From: DASYUM01 sp036001225
GTDB lineage: Bacteria > Methylomirabilota > Methylomirabilia > Rokubacteriales > DASRDR01
Length of the DNA stretch: 12,518 nt
Assembly (NCBI GenBank): GCA_036001225.1
Contig: DASYUM010000298.1
Span: 1 to 12,518 of the forward strand
Direction: 5' to 3'
Both the position numbers and the translations under genes were made by a program. The notes beneath the pieces were generated by a model that had not been told where the DNA came from, did not search any database, and saw nothing but the letters and a program-made list of their open reading frames with translations. Positions 1 through 5,585 of the stretch are shown here, in pieces (positions within the stretch are counted from its first letter, which is position 1; each line of letters opens with the position of its first letter).

Positions 1-617
1 TCCGGCCCCGCCACAAGATCATCCTCGGCGTCGGGGGCGGCATCCGGGAGCGCCACACCTACGCGATCGCCATCGACCTCGGCCTCCCGACCGGCGCCCT
101 CGCCCAGTTGGCGGGCGCCACCTGCGAGCAGAACGCGATCATGGTCTACAACCTGCTCGCCAAGCACACCGGCATCCGGCTCTCGCGGGAGAACTTCCAC
201 AAGCTGCCCTTCTACCTGGAGGCGGGATCGACGCCGATCATCGTGGACATGCCGCCCTACCACTTCTGGGAGCACGTCACCAAGCGCGGTCGCATTCCCA
301 CCCACCGCCCCGACTCCGGCACCTACCTGGTCGCCGAGGTCTACTCCTGTCGCTCCTGCATCTTCCTCAAGGACGTGGACGGCCTCTTCACCGCCGACCC
401 CCGGAAAGACCGGAACGCCAAGCTCATCCCCCGCATTAGCAGCAGCGAGCTGTTGGCGATGAACCTGCCCGACCTCCCGATCGAGCGGTCGGTGGTGGAG
501 ATCCTGCACCTGGCCCGCAACCGGAAGGAGATCCGCCTGATCAACGGACTGGTCCCGGGCAATCTCACCCGCGCTCTTGACGGGGAGGAGGTGGGGACGC
601 TCATATATCAGGGATGA
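1..617 (+). CDS. Molybdenum storage protein subunit (amino-acid-kinase family), 5' truncated by window edge
   Basis: The first whole codon is at position 3 and the frame is open from the edge to the TGA at 615-617, giving about 204 residues of a protein whose family is usually about 270 long, so roughly the first quarter is missing. The visible part has the glycine-rich GVGGGIRERH loop, the LGLPTGALAQL helix, an MPPYHFWE segment, the RPDSGTYLVAE segment, IFLKDVDGLFTADP, and the C-terminal NGLVPGNLTRAL...VGTLI signature. I recognise this combination from the Azotobacter MosA/MosB storage protein, which packs molybdate or tungstate into polyoxometalate clusters with ATP hydrolysis in the cytoplasm. 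LPDLPIERSVVE looks more like the beta (MosB) subunit, but the subunit is uncertain. UMP kinase or another amino-acid kinase is less likely, given the downstream tungstate transporter. A TTG at 108 is an internal codon, not the start. A partner subunit probably lies further left. Confidence 0.85.
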   Translation, partial: RPRHKIILGVGGGIRERHTYAIAIDLGLPTGALAQLAGATCEQNAIMVYNLLAKHTGIRLSRENFHKLPFYLEAGSTPIIVDMPPYHFWEHVTKRGRIPTHRPDSGTYLVAEVYSCRSCIFLKDVDGLFTADPRKDRNAKLIPRISSSELLAMNLPDLPIERSVVEILHLARNRKEIRLINGLVPGNLTRALDGEEVGTLIYQG

Positions 618-648
618 GGAAGCCCGGTCTGTTGACCGTCGGGTCACG

Positions 649-1824
649 ATGATCGACCCCCGGCTGCAGGTCCTCTACCTGCTCGCCGTCGGGGTCGTCG
701 CGTTCGCCACCGCCCACCCGGCGGTGCTCCTCGGCTTGCTCGGGCTCCAGGTCGCGCTCTGGCTCTACCTGGGCCTGCCGGCCGCCGACCTCCTGACCAT
801 CTTCCGGAAGCTTGTCGTCTTCTTCGTCTTCATCGTCGTCTCGTTCGCCTTCTTCGCCCCCGAGCCGGGTGACCGGCTGGTCGCGGTGCCGGTGCTGGTC
901 GGCAGCGTGGACCTGAACCTCTCCGGGATCCTCCGGGGCCTCCTGCTCTCGAGCCGCGTCGTCACCGTGATCTACGCCTCCCAGATCCTCCAGCGGACCG
1001 GGGACCGGGGCAGCCTGGTCCGTGGGCTGCGGGGATGGTTCGTGCCCGCGCCGATCGCCTACAGCCTCGACCTGGTCCTCGCGCTGCTCGGGGCCGACGA
1101 GCGGCGCGGAGGCGGCGGGGGACGCCGCCGGCGCGCCCGGGAGGCGGAGGCGGACGGGAGTGCGCCGGAGGGTGCCGACAAGGAGCGCACCCTCGACGTG
1201 CTCCGGCGGGTTCTCCGGGGGGACGTCGGGTTCCTCCTCGACCTGATGGCGCGGCACATCGCCCGCGCCCGCGAGCAGGCGGCCACCTACGGGCTCAAGC
1301 CCGAGGCCCTGTCCGATCTGGCCGTCATCACCGGGCTCGCCGTGCTGAGCATGACCCTGCGCTTCCTCAAGGTGATGCCGGGGCTGCCCGTGGCTCCCGG
1401 CCACAAGGGGATCATCCTGCTCCCGCTCTACATCGTCGCCGCCGAGCTGACCGCCTCCCGCTGGGGCGCGACCCAGCTCGGCGTGGTCATCGGCGTCACC
1501 AGCTTCCTCATGGGCGAGGGGAAGTTCGGGCTGTTCGAGATCCCCCGCCACGTCACGCCCGGTCTCTTCGTGGACCTGGTCATGCCGCTCGTCCGGCTCC
1601 TCCGGCCGAACGCCGGCGCCTTCGCCTACGCGCTGGTCGGCGTGGGGGCGGCGGTGACGCGGCTCTCGACCTTGCTCCTGGTCGCCTACTTCGTGGAGGC
1701 GCCGTCGATCTTCTACGCCTTCCTCATCCCCATGGTCGTCAGCAACACGGTCTTCGGCTTCCTGAGCGGGTTCGTCACCTACCACCTGATGAAGTCGGTG
1801 CAGAAGCTGCGGGCGGTCCTGTGA
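649..1824 (+). CDS. ECF-type transporter protein: EcfT/CbiQ-like N-terminal half fused to an S-component-like C-terminal half
   Basis: 391 residues from ATG 649, 31 nt after the Mo storage gene. A TTG at 577 in the same frame would overlap that gene by 41 nt and add residues without family character, so ATG 649 is preferred; no clear Shine-Dalgarno sequence precedes it. Residues 1-150 look like the T component of energy-coupling-factor importers: N-terminal IDPRLQVLYLL, then hydrophobic stretches near 6-43, 55-70, 93-114 and 130-148. A charged Gly/Arg-rich linker (about 149-190) leads to a probable coupling helix (191-215) with ARHIARAREQAATYG, resembling the ATPase-contacting Ala-Arg helices of EcfT. 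Ordinary EcfT would end about one helix later. Here residues 222-391 continue with about five more membrane segments, including PGHKGIILLPLY (250-261) and FLMGEGKFGLFEIPRHVTPG (286-305), which resemble an S component. The substrate is unknown; position next to Mo storage and tungstate uptake suggests an oxyanion or metal. No ATPase gene for it is in the window. Confidence 0.7.
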   Translation: MIDPRLQVLYLLAVGVVAFATAHPAVLLGLLGLQVALWLYLGLPAADLLTIFRKLVVFFVFIVVSFAFFAPEPGDRLVAVPVLVGSVDLNLSGILRGLLLSSRVVTVIYASQILQRTGDRGSLVRGLRGWFVPAPIAYSLDLVLALLGADERRGGGGGRRRRAREAEADGSAPEGADKERTLDVLRRVLRGDVGFLLDLMARHIARAREQAATYGLKPEALSDLAVITGLAVLSMTLRFLKVMPGLPVAPGHKGIILLPLYIVAAELTASRWGATQLGVVIGVTSFLMGEGKFGLFEIPRHVTPGLFVDLVMPLVRLLRPNAGAFAYALVGVGAAVTRLSTLLLVAYFVEAPSIFYAFLIPMVVSNTVFGFLSGFVTYHLMKSVQKLRAVL

Positions 1825-1829
1825 AGGCG

Positions 1830-1846
1830 TCCCGGGCCGATAACCG
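1830..1846 (+). repeat. Left terminal inverted repeat
   Basis: TCCCGGGCCGATAACCG, matching the reverse complement of 1992-2008 at 16 of 17 positions (T versus G at position 12). It starts 5 nt inside the left 14-bp direct repeat. Confidence 0.75.
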
Positions 1847-1899
1847 TCGCATCCCGGCGTCCTCGGTCGTCGGCGGCCCTCAACGTTGGGTGGCTCGCC

Positions 1900-1933
1900 C
1901 CGGACGGCGGGGCCCCAGCCCCGCGACGTCCGG
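1900..1933 (+). other. Strong GC hairpin inside the intergenic element
   Basis: CCGGACG (1900-1906) pairs with CGTCCGG (1927-1933), and directly inside it GCGGGGC (1907-1913) pairs with GCCCCGC (1918-1924) around a CCCA loop. The result is a 14-bp stem with only a 2-nt GA bulge (1925-1926). The 10-mer GGTGGCTCGC occurs before it (1889-1898) and overlapping its 3' foot (1932-1941). There is no U-run after it, so it is not a classical intrinsic terminator. It may be the core of a small element or of a structured leader RNA for the tungstate operon. Confidence 0.6.
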
Positions 1934-1991
1934 TGGCTCGCATGCGCGGCATACGCCTCGGGCCGCCTCCTCCCTGCGTCCTAGGGCTGCT

Positions 1992-2008
1992 CGGTTCTCG
2001 GCCCGGGA
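1992..2008 (-). repeat. Right terminal inverted repeat
   Basis: CGGTTCTCGGCCCGGGA, partner of 1830-1846. It ends 2 nt before the right 14-bp direct repeat. Its last bases also form part of the GGAGAGGG ribosome-binding site of the gene that starts at 2021. Confidence 0.75.
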
Positions 2009-2013
2009 GAGGG
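2006..2013 (+). promoter_or_regulatory. Ribosome-binding site for the TupA-like paralogue
   Basis: GGAGAGGG lies 7 nt before the GTG at 2021 and supports that start. It sits at the junction of the right inverted repeat and the right direct repeat, so translation of the operon's first gene now depends on sequence partly supplied by the element. Confidence 0.6.
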
Positions 2014-2020
2014 CGGTCCT

Positions 2021-2893
2021 GTGAGGCCGCCGGTGGCCGCGGCCGGCGTCGTCCTGCTCGTGTCGATGTCGGCGTTCTTCGCCGGCGCTCCCGCGCCGGC
2101 CGCAGTAGCGGCCCGCGAGGTGCGGCTGCTGGTCGACCCCGTCCTGGCCGGCTCGGGCCTGCCGGCCGAGCTGGCGCGCGCATTCGAGGAAGCGCGGGGA
2201 GTGCGGGTCCGACTGCAGGCGCTCCCCTCCAAGGAGGCGCTCGAGCTCGGCGCCAGCGGCGAAGCGGACCTGGTGTGGGTCCACGCGCCGCGCCTCGAGG
2301 TCCAGTACCTGAACCAGGGCTTCTACCTCGACCGCCGGCGGATCCTCTACACCGAGCACGTCCTGGTCGGCCCGGCGGCGGACGCGGCCGGGGTCAGGGG
2401 TCAGCGACGGGTCGTGCTCGCGTTCCGGCGCATCGCGCAGCTGAGGGCGCCCTTCGTGTCACCGGGGGACGGCTCGCCGAGCTTCGAGCTCGAGCAGGAG
2501 CTCTGGAAAAAGGCGAGGATCACGCCCCGGCCGCCGTGGTACATTCGGGCGGGTGTCGACCCGGCGGGGGCGCTGGCGGTGGCGGCGAGCCAGGGCGCGT
2601 ATCTCCTGCTGGACCGCAGCGTCGCGGCGTCATTGCCGGCGGCGGGCCCGCTCGGGATCCTGGTGGAAGGCGAGCACTCGCTCCGCCGCGAGTACCACGT
2701 GCTGGCGGTGAACCCACACCGGTTCCCGAAGGTGAACCACGACGACGCCCGCGCGCTGGTCGAATTCTTGCTCTCGGGGGCCGGACAGGAGCAGATCCGG
2801 CGCTTCGGGACACCGTCAGGGCGGCCCGCGTTCTTCCCCGGCGTGGGGAAGGCGCCCGCGGATCCGGAAGGGTCGGGGAAGGAGACACGATGA
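2021..2893 (+). CDS. Divergent TupA-like periplasmic binding protein lacking the tungstate-binding motifs
   Basis: 290 residues from GTG 2021. Residues 1-31 are a signal peptide (hydrophobic core about 5-22, AVAA-type cleavage region). The rest aligns without large gaps with the TupA encoded next: EADLVWVHAPRLE (81-93), VLVGP (114-118), AFRRIAQLRAPFVS (134-147), EYHVLAVNPHRFPKV and RRFGTPSGRPAFFPGVG near the end. The anion-binding positions differ: TTTSTQD of TupA is VDPVLAG here (38-44), GTGQ is PSKE (68-72 region), SRGDRSGTH is SPGDGSPSF (147-155), and IGQGMG is AGVDPAG. The fold is therefore kept while the oxyanion pocket is gone or retargeted. It is the first gene of the tup operon and overlaps tupA by 4 nt (ATGA). 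It may bind another ligand, deliver to the same permease, or act as a sensor. It is intact, with no stop or frameshift, so it is not an obvious pseudogene. Confidence 0.82.
   Translation: MRPPVAAAGVVLLVSMSAFFAGAPAPAAVAAREVRLLVDPVLAGSGLPAELARAFEEARGVRVRLQALPSKEALELGASGEADLVWVHAPRLEVQYLNQGFYLDRRRILYTEHVLVGPAADAAGVRGQRRVVLAFRRIAQLRAPFVSPGDGSPSFELEQELWKKARITPRPPWYIRAGVDPAGALAVAASQGAYLLLDRSVAASLPAAGPLGILVEGEHSLRREYHVLAVNPHRFPKVNHDDARALVEFLLSGAGQEQIRRFGTPSGRPAFFPGVGKAPADPEGSGKETR
2879..2884 (+). promoter_or_regulatory. Shine-Dalgarno of tupA
   Basis: AAGGAG, 5 nt before ATG 2890, inside the end of the preceding gene. It is the best ribosome-binding site in the window and fixes ATG 2890 as the tupA start, although the same frame stays open upstream to about 1933. 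Confidence 0.8.
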
Positions 2894-3753
2894 CGCGCAT
2901 GTGGGGAGGGCTCGCCGTCGCGCTGATCGCGACGCTGGCCGCTGGTCATGTCCAGGCCCAGGCGCCGGCCCGGGGCGAGGTGATCCTGTCCACCACCACC
3001 AGCACGCAGGACTCGGGACTGCTCGACGTCCTGGTGCCGCTGTTCGAGCGGCCGTCGGGGTACCGGGTCAAGACGATCGCGGTCGGCACCGGACAGGCCC
3101 TCGCGATGGGCGCCCGGGGCGACGCCGACGTCGTGCTCGTCCACGCCCCGTCGCTCGAGAAGAAGCACGTCGCCGAAGGGGCGTTCGTGAATCGCCGCAT
3201 GGTCATGTACAACGACTTCGTCGTGGTCGGCCCGCCGGCCGACCCGGCCCGGATCAAGGGGATGCGGCGGCTGGCCCAGGCCTTCCGGCGGATCGCCGAG
3301 AGCCGGACCTCGTTCGTGTCCCGGGGCGACCGATCGGGGACCCACATCCTGGAGCTGGCGCTCTGGGAGAAGGCGGGGACGAAGCCGGCCGGCGACGCCT
3401 ACATCCAGATCGGCCAGGGCATGGGCGCCGCGCTGAACGTCGCCTCCGAGAAGGGGGCCTACACGCTGAGCGACCGGGGCACCTATCTCGCCCTCCAGAA
3501 GCGCCTCAGCCTCGAAATCGTCTTCGAGAAGGCGCGCCCGCTCCTGAATCTCTACCACGTCATGGAGGTCAATCCGGCCCGCTTCCCCAAGGTGCACGCC
3601 GCCGGCGGGAAGGCCTTCGCCGACTTCATGGTCTCGCGGGCCGCCCAGCAGGTGATCGAGCGGTTCGGCGTGGACAAGTTCGGCCAGCCGCTCTTCTTCC
3701 CGGCGGCCGGCAAGGAGGAGTCGGAGATCGAGGCCGGAGGCCCTGACGACTGA
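2890..3753 (+). CDS. tupA: Tungstate ABC transporter substrate-binding protein TupA
   Basis: 287 residues. A signal peptide covers about residues 1-23 (GLAVALIATLAAGHVQA, then cleavage), so the mature protein works in the periplasm or at the outer face. The family motifs are intact: STTTSTQDSGLLD (34-46), GTGQAL (66-71), GDADVVLVHAP (77-87), NDFVVVGP (108-115), FVSRGDRSGTH (142-152), LSDRGTYL and NLYHVMEVNP. In TupA proteins the TTTS loop and the SRGDxSGTH loop contact the tungstate oxyanion, and the family is generally selective for tungstate over molybdate; selectivity here is inferred from the family. The length is typical. The start overlaps the preceding paralogue by 4 nt, and tupB follows after a 15-nt gap, so the genes are almost certainly co-transcribed. 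The last dozen residues (KEESEIEAGGPDD) are an acidic tail. Confidence 0.93.
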   Translation: MTRMWGGLAVALIATLAAGHVQAQAPARGEVILSTTTSTQDSGLLDVLVPLFERPSGYRVKTIAVGTGQALAMGARGDADVVLVHAPSLEKKHVAEGAFVNRRMVMYNDFVVVGPPADPARIKGMRRLAQAFRRIAESRTSFVSRGDRSGTHILELALWEKAGTKPAGDAYIQIGQGMGAALNVASEKGAYTLSDRGTYLALQKRLSLEIVFEKARPLLNLYHVMEVNPARFPKVHAAGGKAFADFMVSRAAQQVIERFGVDKFGQPLFFPAAGKEESEIEAGGPDD

Positions 3754-3768
3754 CACGGCCCCGCCGCC

Positions 3769-4467
3769 GTGGATCTGATCTGGTACGGGATCGTCCAGGC
3801 CGTCGGGCTCCTCCTCCGGGCCGATCCCGACGTCATGGCGATCATGTGGCTCTCCCTGAAGGTGTCCGGGATCGCCACGCTCCTGAGCCTCCTCGTCGGC
3901 ATTCCCCTCGGCGCCGCCATCGGCCTCACGCGCTTCCGCGGGCGCGGCTTCGTCCTGAGCCTGGTCAACACCGGGATGGGGCTGCCCCCGGTCGTGGTCG
4001 GGCTGTTCGTGAGCATCTTCCTCTGGCGGAGCGGGCCCCTCGGCTTCCTCCAGCTCCTCTACTCGCCCACCGCCATCGTCGTCGCCCAGTTCGTCCTCGC
4101 GTTCCCGGTCGTGACCGGCCTGACCGCGGCGGCCATGCAGCAGATCGATCCCCGGCTGCGGCTCCAGCTCCTCGGGCTGGGGGCGTCCCGGGCCCAGATG
4201 CTCGGCCAGCTCCTGCGGGAGGCGCGCTTCGCCATGCTGGCCGCCGTGATGGCCGCCTTCGGGGCGGTCATCTCCGAGATCGGGGCGTCGATGATGGTGG
4301 GGGGGAACATCCTCGGTTACACCCGGGTGCTGACGACGGCGACCGTCCTGGAGACCGCCAAGGGCAACTTCGACGTCGCCATCGCGCTGAGCCTGATCCT
4401 GCTCGGCATCACGTTCGTCATCAACTGGACGCTGACCGCGCTCCAGCAGCGAGGCGCGGCGCGGTGA
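3769..4467 (+). CDS. tupB: Tungstate ABC transporter permease TupB
   Basis: 232 residues from GTG 3769. The N-terminus MDLIWYGIVQAVGLLLRADPDV is the usual TupB opening, which decides this start over ATG 3835 despite no visible Shine-Dalgarno sequence. Hydrophobic segments near residues 24-53, 60-86, 101-122, 154-178 and 203-226 fit a BPD-type permease with about five membrane helices. The cytoplasmic loop around residues 126-153 (IDPRLRLQLLGLGASRAQMLGQLLREAR) corresponds to the EAA coupling loop that docks on the ATPase. GMGLPPVVVGL and SEIGASMMVGGNI are typical of the tungstate permease family. Its stop overlaps the start of tupC by 4 nt (GTGA), suggesting translational coupling. The protein should act as a homodimer in the inner membrane, passing the oxyanion delivered by TupA. 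Confidence 0.92.
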   Translation: MDLIWYGIVQAVGLLLRADPDVMAIMWLSLKVSGIATLLSLLVGIPLGAAIGLTRFRGRGFVLSLVNTGMGLPPVVVGLFVSIFLWRSGPLGFLQLLYSPTAIVVAQFVLAFPVVTGLTAAAMQQIDPRLRLQLLGLGASRAQMLGQLLREARFAMLAAVMAAFGAVISEIGASMMVGGNILGYTRVLTTATVLETAKGNFDVAIALSLILLGITFVINWTLTALQQRGAAR

Positions 4468-5585
4468 CGGCCGAGATGCTCGCCGTCGAAGACGTCGCCG
4501 TCGCCTATAACGGGCGGCTGGTCCTCGAGGTCGGCCGGCTCGCCGTCCACCCGCGCGAGGTGTTCACCCTGGTCGGCCCCAACGGGGCCGGCAAGTCCAC
4601 GCTGCTGCGCATCCTGGCCCTCCTCGAGGCGCCCGCCCGGGGCCGGGTGGCCTTCGCCGGGACGCCGGTGCGCTACGAGCCGGGCGCGCTTCTTCCCCTC
4701 CGGCGGCGGATGGCGAGCGTGTTCCAGGCGCCGCTCCTCTGCGACACCACGGTGTACGGGAACGTCGCCCTCGGGCTTCGCTTCCGGCGGCTCACCCCCG
4801 GCGAGATCGAGCGACGCGTCCGCCCGTGGCTCGAGCGCCTCGGCATCGCCCATCTGGCGGCCCGCCCGGCGAAGACCCTGTCGGGCGGGGAGGCGCAGCG
4901 GACGAGCCTGGCCCGCGCCTTCGTCCTGGAGCCGGACGTCTTGTTCCTCGACGAGCCCTTCGGCGCGCTCGACGTGCCGACCCGGGAGGCGTTGCTGGTC
5001 GAGCTGGAGTCGATTCTCCGCGACTCCGGGGTCACCACCGTCTTCGTGACCCACGACCGCGGCGAGGCGCTCATGCTCGGGGATCGGGTGGCGGTGATGC
5101 TGGGCGGCCGCGTGCGGCAGGTGGATACTCCGGATCGGGTGTTCGGGAACCCGGCCACCGCGGAGGTCGCCCGCTTCGTCGGCGCCGACACCATCGTGCC
5201 GGGGGTGGTCCGGCAGAGCCGCGACGGCGTCTGCCGGATCGCCGTCGCCAGCGGCGAGATCCAGGCCTACAGCGAGGCCGCGATCGGGGAGCGGGTGCTG
5301 GTTTGCCTGCGCCCCGAAGACGTCGTCCTGTCGCGGTCGGAGGGCGCGCCGCCGATGACCAGCATGCGCAACACGCTGCTCGGGAAGGTCCGCCGAATCC
5401 TGCCCCTCGGCGTCCACGTGCGGGTGGACGTGGATGCCGGGTTCGACCTCCGGGCGTTCATCAGCAAGGCTTCGGTGGACGAGCTCGGGCTCGTCGAAGG
5501 GCGCGAGGTCCACGCCTCCTTCAAGGTGACGGCCGCCCACGTGATCCGCCGCCACGACGCGGGGACCGCGGAGACCTCGCCCTGA
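4464..5585 (+). CDS. tupC: Tungstate ABC transporter ATPase TupC with C-terminal Mop/TOBE domain
   Basis: 373 residues from GTG 4464, which gives the 4-nt overlap with tupB; ATG 4476, four codons later, is the alternative. All ABC ATPase motifs are present: Walker A GPNGAGKST (38-46), Q-loop Q88, signature LSGGEAQR (139-146), Walker B VLFLDE (159-164), D-loop GALD (167-170) and switch His in VFVTHD (H197). The nucleotide-binding domain ends near 240. A linker and beta-rich region (241-297) follows, then a Mop/TOBE domain (about 300-362: MRNTLLGKVRRIL, SVDELGLVEG, ASFKVTAAHVI) as found at the end of ModC, where it binds molybdate or tungstate and can shut down transport when the cytoplasmic level is high. 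The same feedback here is inferred from the family. The stop shares one base with the next start (TGATG). ModC is the closest alternative name; the TupA and TupB neighbours favour TupC. Confidence 0.9.
   Translation: MTAEMLAVEDVAVAYNGRLVLEVGRLAVHPREVFTLVGPNGAGKSTLLRILALLEAPARGRVAFAGTPVRYEPGALLPLRRRMASVFQAPLLCDTTVYGNVALGLRFRRLTPGEIERRVRPWLERLGIAHLAARPAKTLSGGEAQRTSLARAFVLEPDVLFLDEPFGALDVPTREALLVELESILRDSGVTTVFVTHDRGEALMLGDRVAVMLGGRVRQVDTPDRVFGNPATAEVARFVGADTIVPGVVRQSRDGVCRIAVASGEIQAYSEAAIGERVLVCLRPEDVVLSRSEGAPPMTSMRNTLLGKVRRILPLGVHVRVDVDAGFDLRAFISKASVDELGLVEGREVHASFKVTAAHVIRRHDAGTAETSP

Larger units (their letters stand above)
1811..2024. repeat. Small inverted-repeat element flanked by 14-bp direct repeats (MITE-like candidate)
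   Basis: The intergenic stretch 1825-2020 is bracketed by an exact direct repeat GGGCGGTCCTGTGA at 1811-1824 and 2011-2024, so the repeat period is exactly 200 nt. Just inside lie inverted repeats TCCCGGGCCGATAACCG (1830-1846) and CGGTTCTCGGCCCGGGA (1992-2008), which are reverse complements with one mismatch out of 17 and weaker pairing continuing inward. Both copies of the direct repeat contain GTGA: in the left copy the TGA ends the upstream gene, in the right copy the GTG starts the downstream gene. This is what would result if a small element inserted into a GTGA stop/start overlap and duplicated the target. The element is too short to code for a transposase. A structured leader RNA closed by the 17-bp stem is the main alternative. 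Fourteen bp is long for a target duplication, so the call is tentative. Confidence 0.55.

Noticed and set aside
601..1785. 394-codon minus-strand frame opposite the ECF-like gene, and a similar one at 2401-3756
   Set aside because: Compositionally they are antisense shadows (His/Asp/Glu/Arg-rich, low complexity), with no recognisable domain; the plus-strand frames carry clear family motifs.
1825..2020. Molybdenum-cofactor riboswitch
   Set aside because: The location and structure invite it, but I could not match the known motif's conserved bases by eye, so it is kept only as a hypothesis in the findings.
1933..2889. Upstream in-frame extension of tupA
   Set aside because: The frame is open, but the stretch is Arg/Gly/Pro-rich and covers the paralogue gene in another frame. 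ATG 2890 has a strong AAGGAG site and starts a proper signal peptide.
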